NCBI GenBank assembly: GCA_031268095.1
Contig: JAIRXU010000039.1
Location: forward strand, 1-61,725
Direction: 5' to 3'
From: Oscillospiraceae bacterium
Lineage (GTDB): Bacteria; Bacillota; Clostridia; Oscillospirales; Acutalibacteraceae
DNA length: 61,725 nucleotides
Numbering within the stretch: the first letter of the stretch is position 1; every line of letters begins with the position of its first letter. This document shows positions 26,647 to 36,161 of the stretch, in pieces. The position numbers and the translations under genes were made by a program. Under the pieces are notes generated by a model, which saw only the letters and a program-made list of their open reading frames with translations, did no database searches and was not told the origin of the DNA.

Positions 26647-27951
26647 TTGCCTAAAATGAAGCGCGGCTCCGAGATTCCCCATTGGTTTCCCCTGGACGTG
26701 GCGGGGACGATTTACCCTTCCGCCCGGACCCGGAACTGGAATTACACCTACCGTAGCGGCTTCCTGCTGAAGGAGGAGGTCAATCCCGGCCTGCTGCGCC
26801 AGGCCCTGGAGGATATCCACTCCCGCTTTCCGTCTTTCTTCGTCGGGGTGCGCAACGGTCTGTTCTGGTACTACTTGGAGCGCATGGAAAACCTCGACAT
26901 TGTGCGCAGAGAAAGCACCTATCCCTGCCGTCCGATGAACATTTTCAGCCGGCAATCCCCCGCCATCCGGATCCTTTACGATCACCGGCGCTTCTGCCTG
27001 GAAATCGCCCACTGCGTAGCCGACGGCGGCGCGACGCTGACGATGGCCAAGGCGCTGCTGGCTCGCTACCTTCAGCTGACCGGGAAGGAGATTCCCCCGG
27101 ACAGCGGCCTGACAGACCTGACAGAACCGCCCAAACCGGAGGAACTGACCGACAGTTACCGGGAATTCTACGTTAAAAAAGTGGGCAAGCCTGCGCCGGA
27201 CGCCAACGCCTGGCAGTACCGTCCGCCGCAGGTCCTCAATTATCTGAAGGTTATTCACGGCATTCTCCCGCTGGAAGACGTCCTGCCCGCAGCGAAGGCC
27301 CGGGGCATCACGCTGACGGACTATCTGATGGCCGTCTACCTCTACGCGTTTTACCTTGCCGTGCCCAAGTCCCGGCGCAGCAGCAGGCAGATCAAAGTAT
27401 CGGTCCCCATTTCCCTGCGCAATTTTTTCCCCACAGAGACGCTGCGCAATTTTTCGCTTTTCACCAATATCGGTTTTGATCCCCGCGCCAAAGCCGATTT
27501 TTCGTTTGACGACGTTCTGGAAGCTGTCAAAGGCAAACTTGCTGCCGCCAAGACGAAGGAGGCCATGCAGAAACTGCTCAGCTCGAACGTGGCGATGATC
27601 CAAAATCCGCTGGTCCGCCTGATTCCCAATGTGCTCAAACGGCGGGTGTTGCAGATTGGCTACGTTTTGGCGGGAGAAAATAAGTTCACGACCCCCATGA
27701 CCAACCTGGGCCGGGTAACCCTGCCTCCCGGCGTGGCGGAGCATGTAGAGCAGGTCGAAGGCATCCTGGGCGGGTCCGCCCAAAAACGCATCAACTGCGC
27801 GATGATCTCCGACGAACGGTTCTTGCATATTTATTTTAGCGGCGACACGAAGCGCACGGAAGTCCAGCGGGAATTTTTCCGTCTGCTGGCGCGGGAGGGG
27901 ATCCGGGCGCGGGTGGAATGCAACATCCGGGAGGAGGAAGATGTGGAATGA
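26647..27951 (+). CDS. Condensation/alcohol-acetyltransferase-like protein
   Basis: This 434-aa protein has the CoA-dependent acyltransferase (BAHD/condensation) fold. An HxxxDG-type motif AHCVADGG is present around residues 121-128, and a SVPISLRNFFPTETLRNF segment (about 255-273) corresponds to the family's conserved second half. Relatives are annotated as alcohol acetyltransferase or peptide-synthetase-like. The start is TTG, with AAGGAGG 8 nt upstream; an ATG three codons in is too far from it. It overlaps the next gene (ATGA). Substrates unknown; lipid or glycolipid acylation is possible. Confidence 0.75.
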   Translation: MPKMKRGSEIPHWFPLDVAGTIYPSARTRNWNYTYRSGFLLKEEVNPGLLRQALEDIHSRFPSFFVGVRNGLFWYYLERMENLDIVRRESTYPCRPMNIFSRQSPAIRILYDHRRFCLEIAHCVADGGATLTMAKALLARYLQLTGKEIPPDSGLTDLTEPPKPEELTDSYREFYVKKVGKPAPDANAWQYRPPQVLNYLKVIHGILPLEDVLPAAKARGITLTDYLMAVYLYAFYLAVPKSRRSSRQIKVSVPISLRNFFPTETLRNFSLFTNIGFDPRAKADFSFDDVLEAVKGKLAAAKTKEAMQKLLSSNVAMIQNPLVRLIPNVLKRRVLQIGYVLAGENKFTTPMTNLGRVTLPPGVAEHVEQVEGILGGSAQKRINCAMISDERFLHIYFSGDTKRTEVQREFFRLLAREGIRARVECNIREEEDVE

Positions 27952-28634
27952 AATGCCCGGACTGCCAGGTGGATTTGAATGAGAATGTCAGCCGCTGCCC
28001 GCTTTGCGGCAAGCTGGCGGAGACCTCGGAACCGGTGATCCGGGACGTGTCCTACCAGGACTATCCCGCGTACGAATACCGGCGGTTTCAGCGGAATCTT
28101 TCGCTGGTGTATTTTTGCGGCTCTGTTGCGGTCTTTGTGGCGCTGGCGCTGCTGGAGCGGCTGCTGACGGGCCGCCTGCATTACTTGCCGTACCTTGCCT
28201 TTCTGGTGCCCTGTGTTTGGGCGCTGGTGATCCGTCCCCGGATGAACCGCAGTCTGTCGCCCGGGAATTTCCTGCTGGGCGCGCTCTTCACGATTTCTCT
28301 GCTGCTGTTTTGGGTGGGGCGGATGCAGCGCTTGCCGATGACCAGTACGCTGGCGTCGGGGGTGGCGATTGTGACCCTCGGCGCGGTGTCGGTGCTCTTT
28401 CTGGATACTCTGGTGCACAAAAAGAACCGGGAGCGCCATTTGGTGTTCCTGCTGATCTTTCTGGTCCTCGGGGCGGCGGAATTCGCCGCGGCGCTGCGGG
28501 AGGGGCATGCGCACCCGGCGTATGTCGTCCTGTCCGCCTGCGCGCTGGGGCTTTCGCTGATCAACTTGATTGCGCTGGGCGCGTTTTGCGGCCGCGCACT
28601 CTGGGAAGAGCTCAGGGCACGGTTCCATTTTTGA
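27948..28634 (+). CDS. Zinc-ribbon membrane protein (DUF6320-like)
   Basis: This 228-aa protein begins with a four-Cys zinc ribbon, CPDCQVDLNENVSRCPLCGK (residues 3-22), followed by six predicted membrane helices (about 48-215). This architecture matches DUF6320 proteins, which are routinely encoded next to the acyltransferase-like gene upstream, with which it overlaps by ATGA. A partner or membrane anchor for that enzyme is a fair inference. A GC-rich terminator follows. Confidence 0.75.
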   Translation: MKCPDCQVDLNENVSRCPLCGKLAETSEPVIRDVSYQDYPAYEYRRFQRNLSLVYFCGSVAVFVALALLERLLTGRLHYLPYLAFLVPCVWALVIRPRMNRSLSPGNFLLGALFTISLLLFWVGRMQRLPMTSTLASGVAIVTLGAVSVLFLDTLVHKKNRERHLVFLLIFLVLGAAEFAAALREGHAHPAYVVLSACALGLSLINLIALGAFCGRALWEELRARFHF

Positions 28635-28643
28635 GGGTGAAGT

Positions 28644-28686
28644 AACCCCCGGGCCTGATTCAGCGGTCGGGCCCGGGGGTTGTTTT
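28644..28686 (+). terminator. Terminator after the DUF6320-like gene
   Basis: Stem AACCCCCGGGCC / GGCCCGGGGGTT, 14-nt loop, followed by GTTTTG. Confidence 0.8.
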
Positions 28687-28694
28687 GAGAATTT

Positions 28695-30761
28695 TCAGAA
28701 TGTCACGCTGTCAGCCAACTTGCCGTCTGCCATGCCATAGGCCGCCGCACTGCCGCCGCTGAAGATAAACCACTGGTCGCCGGTATAAGTCCCCCGGAAA
28801 ACAGTCCTGCTGTCGTAATAGTACTTACCCCCCCAAGAATCAAGGATCGGTTCAATCGGTTCGACGGTCTCCAGCCGGAAATCTTTCACCAGCTGGCCGT
28901 CTTTGACGCGGAACGTAAAGAAGCTGCTGCTTCCGCCCTGGCGGTCTGTGTCGTAGCTCTCGTAGTTTTGCAGCGGGAGACCGAACAGGCTTTTTTCTCC
29001 GCAGACGACAAACTGTTTGTGGTCCTGCTGGATCGTCGTCCAGGTTTTCTCTGCCACGAGCCGACTGATTTCCTTCGGCTGGGCGGGGTTGCTGATATCA
29101 AACAAGGATATCTTGGTGGCGTCCGTCGTGCCGTCCTCCGTGCCGTCCGGGCCGATCCCGATCAGGTACCGGTCCCCCCAAGGATGCAGGTAGGCCGAGA
29201 ATCCGGGCAGTTTCAGTTCTCCGGCGACCTTTGGGGCCTTCGGATCGGTCAGATCGATCACGAACAGAGGATCCGTCTGGCGGAAGGTGACGAGATACCC
29301 CATGCCGCCGAGGAACCGGGCCGACTGGATCCGCTCGCCCGGCGCGAGGTTTTCGAGCCCCCCGACCTTTTGCAGGTCTTTGTCCAGCACGGTGACGAAG
29401 TTGACGATCTCGGACGATTTGTCGCTTTCCCGGTTGCCGGTGGTGGCGATGCGGAAATACCCGCCGTATTCGTCCATGGAGAATTGATTCAGCGGTGCGC
29501 CGGGGACTTCGCCGCCGGCCCCGGCCTTGACCGTTCCGCCGGGCAGCAGATCAAAGCGGTAAATCAGTGTTTTTGCCGCCACGCCCCAGCGCCGCATCAG
29601 GCCGCCGGTGGTATCATACTGTTGGCAGGCGACGAAGAGGGCTTCCGTGTTGCAGTAGACTTGGCTGCCCGCGCCAAGGATCGCGGCGCTCTCTGATTCC
29701 GCCTTGCTGCTCTGAAGATCCAGGCTGCTGATCAGCAGGTAACTGGGTTCCTCCGCGTCCGGCATCAGGGCGATTTTACTGGCGGGAAGGGTCTGCGGCT
29801 CACTGTTGTGATACACCACCGGCAGGATCTCCTCTTCCGGAATCACGCCGCCCTTCACGCGGAAATCCAGGTAGACATATTCGGTGGAGAGCAGGTAAAG
29901 CCGTCCGCCGACGAGCCGGGAACTGAGCACTTTTCCTTTCTGAGAAAAGGTTTTGACCAGCAAGGGGTTTTCCCGGTCGGTGACGTCATAGATCCGCACG
30001 CTGGAGAGCGAGTCGCCTCCGGGGGGGTATTCCGTATATAGCAGCGCCAGGCGGTCGCCCTGGACGTAGAGTTCCACATCCGACCGGTAGTCCGGCAGGG
30101 AGATGGTGCAGAGCACTTCCAGCTTCGGTTTGGCCCGCAGAATCACCAGGCGGCCGACGCCCCCGGCTTCCGTATTCAAACTGTTGGTCACGTAGTAAAG
30201 ATAGGTCCCGTCGTTCTTGAGGATATCCGCTTCGTCTACGCCCTGCACCTGGTTGTTGGTCTGGCCGTGCCCAGTCTTGCCGGCGGTGTCGCTTAGTTCA
30301 GCCTCAAACAGTTCTCCGGGCGCGGCCATTTCTGCTTTAGCCCCCCAGTTTCTTGATGCCAGATCTTCCAAAAAGCCGTTGACCTTCTCTCGGGCCACCC
30401 GTTTTTGCAGGCGCAGGAAGGCCCGCTCGAGGTCATAGTAGCTGGTGCCGAAGTCCGTTCCGCCGCTGTCCCCAAAGGCGGAAGGGCTTTCCGCCGGGAG
30501 GCGCAGCAATCGGCCGGAGAAAAGGTTCAGCCGGTCGGAAATGACGGCGCCGGTGAGCGTCAGCACGACAGCCACGGCCAGCGCCGCCGCCCGGCGCAGG
30601 ATCAGCGCCGGCGGGATCTTTGGTTTCCCGGCTGGCAATCGACCGGCAATATGCCGCGCCTCCAGCCGCGCGGGCAAGGGGCAACGCCTGTCCAGAGGGG
30701 TCAGGGCCTCCCGCAGGGTGTCCAGATCTTGGATATCTTGGGGATGAGGATCATATTTCAT
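28695..30761 (-). CDS. Membrane-anchored beta-propeller protein (COG4880 type)
   Basis: This 688-aa protein has a short cytosolic N-terminus (about 1-50), one membrane helix (about 51-72) and a large extracytoplasmic domain. That domain contains VQGVDEADILKNDGTYLYYV (about 160-180), the signature of secreted C-terminal beta-propeller proteins, then about seven blades with recurring strands such as RLVILRAKPKLEV and ISLFDISNPAQPKEISR. It overlaps the stop of an ECF sigma-factor gene, the position normally taken by an anti-sigma factor, so its cytosolic segment may hold that sigma factor. AAAGGAG precedes the ATG. Confidence 0.82.
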   Translation of the reverse strand: MKYDPHPQDIQDLDTLREALTPLDRRCPLPARLEARHIAGRLPAGKPKIPPALILRRAAALAVAVVLTLTGAVISDRLNLFSGRLLRLPAESPSAFGDSGGTDFGTSYYDLERAFLRLQKRVAREKVNGFLEDLASRNWGAKAEMAAPGELFEAELSDTAGKTGHGQTNNQVQGVDEADILKNDGTYLYYVTNSLNTEAGGVGRLVILRAKPKLEVLCTISLPDYRSDVELYVQGDRLALLYTEYPPGGDSLSSVRIYDVTDRENPLLVKTFSQKGKVLSSRLVGGRLYLLSTEYVYLDFRVKGGVIPEEEILPVVYHNSEPQTLPASKIALMPDAEEPSYLLISSLDLQSSKAESESAAILGAGSQVYCNTEALFVACQQYDTTGGLMRRWGVAAKTLIYRFDLLPGGTVKAGAGGEVPGAPLNQFSMDEYGGYFRIATTGNRESDKSSEIVNFVTVLDKDLQKVGGLENLAPGERIQSARFLGGMGYLVTFRQTDPLFVIDLTDPKAPKVAGELKLPGFSAYLHPWGDRYLIGIGPDGTEDGTTDATKISLFDISNPAQPKEISRLVAEKTWTTIQQDHKQFVVCGEKSLFGLPLQNYESYDTDRQGGSSSFFTFRVKDGQLVKDFRLETVEPIEPILDSWGGKYYYDSRTVFRGTYTGDQWFIFSGGSAAAYGMADGKLADSVTF

Positions 30762-31290
30762 GTTCTTCTAGCTCCTTTCGCAGTTTCGCCATGGCGCGGG
30801 ACAGCCGCGCCCGCGCCGTGCCTGCCGGGCAGCCCAAGGCCTGGGCAATCTCCCGGCCCGTGAAGCCGCCCAGGACGTGCAGCAGGACAGCGTCCCGCTC
30901 GCCCGCGGGCAGAATGGCCAGAGCCTGCCGCACCTCCAGCGCGCGGCCCAGGGGTGCGTCCGCGGCGGGCAGTTCCCCGAAGAGCTCTTCCAGGGACGTT
31001 GTCTCGCCGCCACAGGCGGATTGCCGCAGCTGCCGCTTGCACTGATTGGCCAAAATCCGGAAAAACCAGGGCCGCAGCCGCGCCGGGTCGCGCAGAGCAC
31101 GGACGCTGCGGAAGGCCGACAGCGCCGCTTCCTGCACCGCGTCTTCCGCCGGGCCGGGCGCCCCGAGGAAATAGAGCGCGTAGCGGTAAAGCTCCCGCGC
31201 CAGGGAATCGTACAGCGTGCCGAAGGCCTCGGTGCTGCCGGCCTGCGCCTGTTGGACAAGATAGCTCAGGTGGGATATGTCGTACGCCAT
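30751..31290 (-). CDS. RNA polymerase sigma factor, ECF type
   Basis: This 179-aa sigma-70 family protein has region 2 (about 15-85, FGTLYDSLARELYRYALYFLGAPGPAEDAVQEA...RPWFFRILANQCKRQLR) and region 4 (about 115-170, LPAGERDAVLLHVLGGFTGREIAQALGCPAGTARARLSRA). No region 1 or 3, so it is ECF class. The ATG is chosen for its AAGGAGGG site; a longer frame upstream runs through non-coding, promoter-like DNA. The downstream propeller gene overlaps by 11 bp. Probably controls envelope-related genes and its own operon. Confidence 0.92.
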   Translation of the reverse strand: MAYDISHLSYLVQQAQAGSTEAFGTLYDSLARELYRYALYFLGAPGPAEDAVQEAALSAFRSVRALRDPARLRPWFFRILANQCKRQLRQSACGGETTSLEELFGELPAADAPLGRALEVRQALAILPAGERDAVLLHVLGGFTGREIAQALGCPAGTARARLSRAMAKLRKELEEHEI

Positions 31291-31502
31291 ATGTGCAGCC
31301 CTCCTTATGGAAAGAGAGTCGGAACCGGGGGAAAGTGTTGCCGCGGGGGCAAAAAATACAGCCAACTGTTTTATGTGCTTAATTATAAAGAGAGAAAAGA
31401 AAGTGCGACAAGTATAGCACGTTTTCGCGAAGAACACAAGATGGCCGCGCCTTCCAACTTCGGGGAAAAACTGGATCTTTCCGAAAAAACAACAGAATTT
31501 CC

Positions 31503-31531
31503 TTGACATATGCCCGGACATGCGGTAGAAT
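31503..31531 (+). promoter_or_regulatory. Promoter of rny
   Basis: TTGACA, 17-bp spacer, TAGAAT. The leader to rny is about 140 nt. The rest of the intergenic interval 31291-31662 holds the divergent sigma-factor 5' region and nothing else I can recognise. Confidence 0.75.
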
Positions 31532-31677
31532 ATCATGAGTATGTTATTCACCTTTTGCCCTGAAGCGGAAAACGAGGGCCGTTTTGTTTCCGTTTTTTGG
31601 CGATCTTGATCGACATATGAAGGGATGCGGCAATACTTGCTACTCAAAATAGAATTAAGGAGATGGAAAAGCCCAAG

Positions 31678-33243
31678 ATGATACATGCATGGATATTATT
31701 TATTGTTATCGGTGTTGCGGCGGCGGCAATCGTCGCGGCGGCGCTGATTGGATTCCGGCGGGGTGAGCAGCACCGCAAGCAGGTCGCGGAGGCCGCCATC
31801 GGTTCGGCGGAAACCCGCGCCGCGCAGTTGCTTAACGACGCCATCGCGGCGGCGGAATCCAAAAAGAAAGAGGCAATCCTGGAGGCCAAAGACGAAATCC
31901 ACAAGCAGCGCACCGAGACCGAACGGGAACTGCGCGAACGCCGCACGGAAGTCCAGCGCCAGGAGCGCCGGATCCTCCAGCGGGAAGAAACACTGGACAA
32001 GCGGTCCGATAACCTCGAGAAAAAGGAGGAAGCGCTCCAGGATAAAATCAAGGCGGCAGACGCCCGGCTGGAGGAAATCGAGACCGTCAAAAAGAGCCAG
32101 TTCGATATGCTCGAACGCATTTCCGGTTACACGGCGGAGCAGGCCCGGGATCACCTCCTGCACTCGCTGGAAGCGGACCTCACCCACGAAAAAGCCGTCA
32201 AGGTCATGGATTTTGAGCAGCGCACACGGGAAGAATCCGATACGCTGGCCAGAGAAATCATTGCCACCGCCATCCAGCGCTGCGCAGCGGACCATTCGGC
32301 GGAAGCCACTGTCAGTGTCGTGCCCCTGCCAAACGACGAAATGAAGGGGAGGATCATCGGCCGCGAGGGCCGCAACATTCGCACACTGGAGACCATCACC
32401 GGTGTTGACCTGATCATCGACGACACGCCCGAAGCTATCACGGTATCCAGCTTCGATCCGGTGCGGCGGGAAGTTGCCCGCCTGACGCTGGAGAAGCTGA
32501 TCATCGACGGCCGCATTCATCCGGCCCGGATCGAGGAAATGCACGAAAAATCCCGCCGGGAAGTGGACACCACCGTCAAGCAGACCGGCGAACACGCCCT
32601 GCTTGAAGCGGGCGTCAATAACGTCCATCCGGAGATTGTCAAGCTCCTGGGCAAGCTGCGCTATCGCACCAGTTACGGCCAGAACGTGCTCAACCACTCC
32701 CTGGAGGTGTCCTTCATTGCCGGCTTGCTGGCGGCGGAATTGGGCACAGACGTCAAGCTGGCCAAGCGGGCGGGGCTGCTGCACGACATCGGCAAAGCCC
32801 TGGACCACGAAGTGGAAGGGTCCCATGTGGACCTGGGTGTGGATTTTGCCAAGAAGTGCAAGGAAAACGAGCAGGTTCTGCATGCCATCCAGGCCCACCA
32901 CGGAGATGTTGAGCCGAAGACCATCACAGCTTGCCTGGTGCAGGCGGCGGACGCGATTTCGGCGGCCCGGCCCGGCGCCCGGCGGGAGAATCTGCAAAGC
33001 TACATCAAACGGCTGGAGAAGCTGGAAGAACTGGCGACGTCCTTCCTCGGGGTGGAGCGTTCCTTTGCCATTCAGGCAGGCCGAGAAGTGCGGATCATCG
33101 TCAAGCCGGAGCAGATCAGCGATGACCAGATGGCTCTGCTGGCCCGAGAGATTGCCCAGAAGATAGAGAAGGATCTGGAGTATCCAGGGCAGATCAAAGT
33201 GAACCTCATCCGCGAAAGCCGCGCCAGCGAAATCGCGAAATAA
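31678..33243 (+). CDS. rny: Ribonuclease Y
   Basis: The 521-aa membrane-bound endoribonuclease initiates mRNA decay in Firmicutes. It shows an N-terminal membrane helix (about 4-26), a long charged coiled coil (about 35-175), a KH RNA-binding domain with [15 protein letters not shown] (about 222-236) and an HD metallo-domain with [12 protein letters not shown] (about 366-377). Two ATGs compete: one at 31663 sits directly against AAGGAG with no spacing, so I prefer 31678 (MIHAWILF), which opens on the membrane helix although its spacing is long. Length is standard. A terminator follows. Confidence 0.95.
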   Translation: MIHAWILFIVIGVAAAAIVAAALIGFRRGEQHRKQVAEAAIGSAETRAAQLLNDAIAAAESKKKEAILEAKDEIHKQRTETERELRERRTEVQRQERRILQREETLDKRSDNLEKKEEALQDKIKAADARLEEIETVKKSQFDMLERISGYTAEQARDHLLHSLEADLTHEKAVKVMDFEQRTREESDTLAREIIATAIQRCAADHSAEATVSVVPLPNDEMKGRIIGREGRNIRTLETITGVDLIIDDTPEAITVSSFDPVRREVARLTLEKLIIDGRIHPARIEEMHEKSRREVDTTVKQTGEHALLEAGVNNVHPEIVKLLGKLRYRTSYGQNVLNHSLEVSFIAGLLAAELGTDVKLAKRAGLLHDIGKALDHEVEGSHVDLGVDFAKKCKENEQVLHAIQAHHGDVEPKTITACLVQAADAISAARPGARRENLQSYIKRLEKLEELATSFLGVERSFAIQAGREVRIIVKPEQISDDQMALLAREIAQKIEKDLEYPGQIKVNLIRESRASEIAK

Positions 33244-33255
33244 TCCCGCGCACGA

Positions 33256-33281
33256 CCCTCCGCCGGCCGGCGGAGGGTTTC
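33256..33281 (+). terminator. Terminator after rny
   Basis: Near-perfect palindrome CCCTCCGCCGGCCGGCGGAGGG followed by TTTCT. Confidence 0.85.
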
Positions 33282-33336
33282 TAAAAATCCCTGTACGGGT
33301 GGGGACCATTCAGCCAGAAACGACAGGAGAACGCGC

Positions 33337-33876
33337 ATGAAAAAACTTTGGAAGCTGCTCACCAGCCGGGAATTTCTTCTATATGTTCTGTTTGGCGTGT
33401 TGACTACGCTGGTGAATTTCGGCGCCTTCTGGGTGCTGGAGCCGCTGGCCAAGACGATCCTGGGGGAGCGGAGCTACTGGCTCAGCAACCCCATTGCCTG
33501 GTTCCTCTCGGTGGTGTTCGCTTTTGTTACCAACAAGTGGTTCGTCTTCGAACACAAGAGCAAAAAGCCCAAAACCATCGCCAAGGAAGCGGGGGGCTTC
33601 TTCGCCTCCCGGCTGGCCACGCTGGGAATCGAGCAGGGGCTGATGATCGTCTTCTTCAGCTGGCTGGAGGGCCGGGCCGTCTTCTGGGTGCTCCAAAAGC
33701 TTCAGCCCCTGCCCGCCTGGGCTACCTTCGAGCGGGTCGATAGCCTCTACCGCATGGTGATTAAGGTCTGCGTCATTTCCGTGATCACCGTTATCCTCAA
33801 CTACGTTTTCAGCAAGCTTTTTGTCTTCCGGAAAAAAGGCGGGGCGAAAGCGGAGGCGAACCCAGCCCAAAAATAA
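33337..33876 (+). CDS. GtrA-family membrane protein
   Basis: This 179-aa, four-helix protein (helices near 14-34, 47-67, 91-111 and 139-160) has the GtrA signature FGVLTTLVNFGAFWVLE in helix 1 and FVTNKWFVFEHKSK after helix 2. Members flip or support polyprenyl-linked sugars in wall or lipopolysaccharide glycosylation. The final 15 residues are Lys/Ala-rich. No glycosyltransferase is adjacent; KDPG aldolase follows 35 bp later in the same direction. Confidence 0.9.
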   Translation: MKKLWKLLTSREFLLYVLFGVLTTLVNFGAFWVLEPLAKTILGERSYWLSNPIAWFLSVVFAFVTNKWFVFEHKSKKPKTIAKEAGGFFASRLATLGIEQGLMIVFFSWLEGRAVFWVLQKLQPLPAWATFERVDSLYRMVIKVCVISVITVILNYVFSKLFVFRKKGGAKAEANPAQK

Positions 33877-33911
33877 ATTTGTAAAATTTGCAGATACGAA
33901 GGAGAACGCGT

Positions 33912-34583
33912 ATGTCTCGAGCCGATATCCTCCGGCGCGTCGCCGGGGAAAAACTGATCTGTATTGTCCGGGGGCAGGGGGAGGGCGTCATGCTGCCCTT
34001 GACCGAGGCCCTGGCGGCGGGCGGGATCCGCATGCTGGAGGTCACTTTTCCGCAGAAACAGCCCGAGCGCTTCGCGGAAACGGCCCGGGCGATTGCCGCG
34101 GTCCGCAAAGCCTTTGGCGGGCCGGGCGGCGTCGCCGTCGGGGCCGGAACCGTGCTGTCCGCTGCGCAGGCGCGCCGGGCGGCAGAGGCTGGCGCGGAAT
34201 ACATCATCTCTCCCAACGCGGACCCGGCGGTGATCGCCGAGACGCGGCGGCTGGGCCTGGTCTCCATGCCGGGCGCCATGACCCCCACGGAATGCGCCGC
34301 TGCCCACGCCACGGGAGCGGACTTCATCAAACTCTTCCCGGCGGGGCACCTGGGTCCGGACTACCTGAAGGCCATCCGGGCTCCCCTGAGCCATCTGCGC
34401 TTCCTGGCGGTGGGCGGAATCCATGAGCGGAATATCCCCGATTTCTTGGCGGCGGGGGCGGAGGGCTTCGGCGTCGGCGGGAACCTGGTCAACCGGGAAT
34501 GGATTGCTGCCGGGGAATTTGCGAAGATCACTGCGCTGGCGCGGACGTTTGTCCGGGCGGCCAGAGGAGAACAGGGAGAATAA
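33912..34583 (+). CDS. eda: Bifunctional 4-hydroxy-2-oxoglutarate / KDPG aldolase
   Basis: This 223-aa class I aldolase cleaves 2-keto-3-deoxy-6-phosphogluconate to pyruvate and glyceraldehyde-3-phosphate. Visible residues: Glu43 (MLEVTFP) as general base, Lys140 in DFIKLFPA as the Schiff-base lysine, and the phosphate loop LAVGGIHERN near 160-170. Length is standard. The ATG following AAGGAG is preferred over an in-frame ATG eight codons earlier. It is 4 bp from nagA, so sugar acid and amino-sugar breakdown look co-regulated. Confidence 0.92.
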   Translation: MSRADILRRVAGEKLICIVRGQGEGVMLPLTEALAAGGIRMLEVTFPQKQPERFAETARAIAAVRKAFGGPGGVAVGAGTVLSAAQARRAAEAGAEYIISPNADPAVIAETRRLGLVSMPGAMTPTECAAAHATGADFIKLFPAGHLGPDYLKAIRAPLSHLRFLAVGGIHERNIPDFLAAGAEGFGVGGNLVNREWIAAGEFAKITALARTFVRAARGEQGE

Positions 34584-34587
34584 TACA

Positions 34588-35727
34588 GTGCTGATTCAAA
34601 ATGCAATTTTCTATGACAACACATTTCTGCCCCGGCGGGGCGGTCTGCGAACCGAGGGGATGACCATTGCCGCCATCGGGGATACGCTCGTTCCCCTGCC
34701 GGGCGAAGAAGTGCTGGACGCGGAAGGGCTGCGCCTGACGCCGGGGTTTGTGGATGTCCATGTCCACGGCGGGGCGGGGCGGGAAATCAGCGAGGCGGAC
34801 GCGGGCGCCGTCCAGGCCCTCTCCCTGCGCCTGGCGCGGGCGGGGGTCACCTCTTTTTGCCCCACCACCATGACCCTTCCGCCGGATTGGCTGGAGCGCT
34901 GCGTCCGGGCCGTCGCCGCCTGTCTGGGGCGGGAAGCGGGCGCGGCTATCCTGGGGGTGCACCTGGAGGGGCCATACCTCTCTTATGAAAAGCGCGGAGC
35001 CCAGGATCCCCGCTACCTGCGTTCGGCTTCCCTCCCGGAGGCGGAGGCGCTGGCGGCCATCGCGCCGATTGCGTTGATCAGCCTCGCACCGGAGACGGAA
35101 GGAGCGCTGGCGTTTGCCCGGGCGGCGGTGGGCCGCTTCCGCCTGTCCATCGCCCACACCACGGCGGACTACGCTGCCGCCAAAACGGCGCTGGCTGCCG
35201 GATTCACCCATGGGACCCATCTTTTCTGCGCCATGCCGCCGCTGCACCATCGGGCTCCCGGCGCTGCGGCCGCCTTGCTGGAGGATGAGCATGCCACGGC
35301 AGAACTGATCTGTGACGGGGCGCATGTCCACCCGGCGATGCTGCGCCTGGCGCTGCGTCTGTTGGGAGAGGACCGAGCCGTCTGCGTCAGCGACGCGGTG
35401 GCTCCGGCGGGCTTACCCGAGGGGAGCCACATCATCAACGGACAGGGATTCCGCTGCCAGGGCGGTGCGGTTTACCTGGAGGACGGACAGACGCTGGCAG
35501 GAGGCGCGGGGACGTTGGCCGACGGCTTCCGGAATCTCCTGCGCTTTGGAATCTCAGTGCGGGCCGCGCTGAAGGCCTGCACCGTCAACCCGGCCCGGGC
35601 AGTGGGCGCGGATGGATCAGTCGGCAGCCTAAGTCCCGGCAAGCGGGCCGACCTGCTGCTGCTGGACGAAGAATGGAAGCTCCGCCGCGTGATGCTGCGG
35701 GGGACTTGGCTGGATCAGACAACCTGA
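34588..35727 (+). CDS. nagA: N-acetylglucosamine-6-phosphate deacetylase
   Basis: This 379-aa amidohydrolase removes acetate from GlcNAc-6-phosphate. It shows the metal-site HxH (H58, H60 in DVHVHGGAG), HLEGPYLS with the ligand Glu near 130, conserved His in IAHTTADY and GTHLFCAMPP, and catalytic Asp in CVSDAVAPAG near 270. NagA consensus there is usually DAMRAAG, so the loop is slightly diverged. The GTG start has GGGAG upstream. No nagB is next to it. Confidence 0.92.
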   Translation: MLIQNAIFYDNTFLPRRGGLRTEGMTIAAIGDTLVPLPGEEVLDAEGLRLTPGFVDVHVHGGAGREISEADAGAVQALSLRLARAGVTSFCPTTMTLPPDWLERCVRAVAACLGREAGAAILGVHLEGPYLSYEKRGAQDPRYLRSASLPEAEALAAIAPIALISLAPETEGALAFARAAVGRFRLSIAHTTADYAAAKTALAAGFTHGTHLFCAMPPLHHRAPGAAAALLEDEHATAELICDGAHVHPAMLRLALRLLGEDRAVCVSDAVAPAGLPEGSHIINGQGFRCQGGAVYLEDGQTLAGGAGTLADGFRNLLRFGISVRAALKACTVNPARAVGADGSVGSLSPGKRADLLLLDEEWKLRRVMLRGTWLDQTT

Positions 35728-35743
35728 TCCGGCTGTTCTTTTT
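35712..35743 (+). terminator. Terminator overlapping the nagA stop
   Basis: GGATCAG-ACAAC-CTGATCC hairpin followed by GGCTGTTCTTTTT; the stem includes the nagA stop codon. Confidence 0.65.
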
Positions 35744-36161
35744 GCAGGAAATCTTGCGGCACCGGAAATCATGGAATGTATATTTCCCGAAGGAAGAAAT
35801 CCGAACAAATGGGCGGCGGCAGGATAGACATAGGAGGAAGGCGCGAAAATCGGGGAGTTATGCACATTTTCCACCGGGTTTTCCACTGTTAACGTCCGAA
35901 AGTCAGTTGTTTAGGTTGGATACCCCGTGCATACAGCGGAAAAGCTTGGGGGAATTTGCTGTCGAACTTTCGCGGAGGAAATCAAAACAGAAACACTTTT
36001 TTGCAGCGCGAGGCGATTCATCCTGCAAATACACACAAATACCCCGCCGCGGCCGCAGGGCCGGACGGGGAATCATAACATCCTGATATGAGATAGGGAA
36101 AGCGAATATGTGTGCGGCAGAAATGCTGCCGCGCCGCGGCTTTGCGGAGCGCCAAGAGATA
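35744..36161. other. Non-coding interval with DnaA-box-like cluster
   Basis: No convincing gene lies here; a long open frame on the plus strand has no family resemblance. At 35858-35887 three DnaA-box-like 9-mers follow one another in the same direction: TTATGCACA (fits TTATNCACA), TTTTCCACC and TTTTCCACT. A GC-rich hairpin at about 36042-36069 (CCCCG...CGGGG) may end the minus-strand gene to the right. Confidence 0.35.

Noticed and set aside
35673..36086. 137-codon plus-strand frame after nagA
   Set aside because: No family resemblance, begins inside nagA, and crosses the nagA terminator hairpin.
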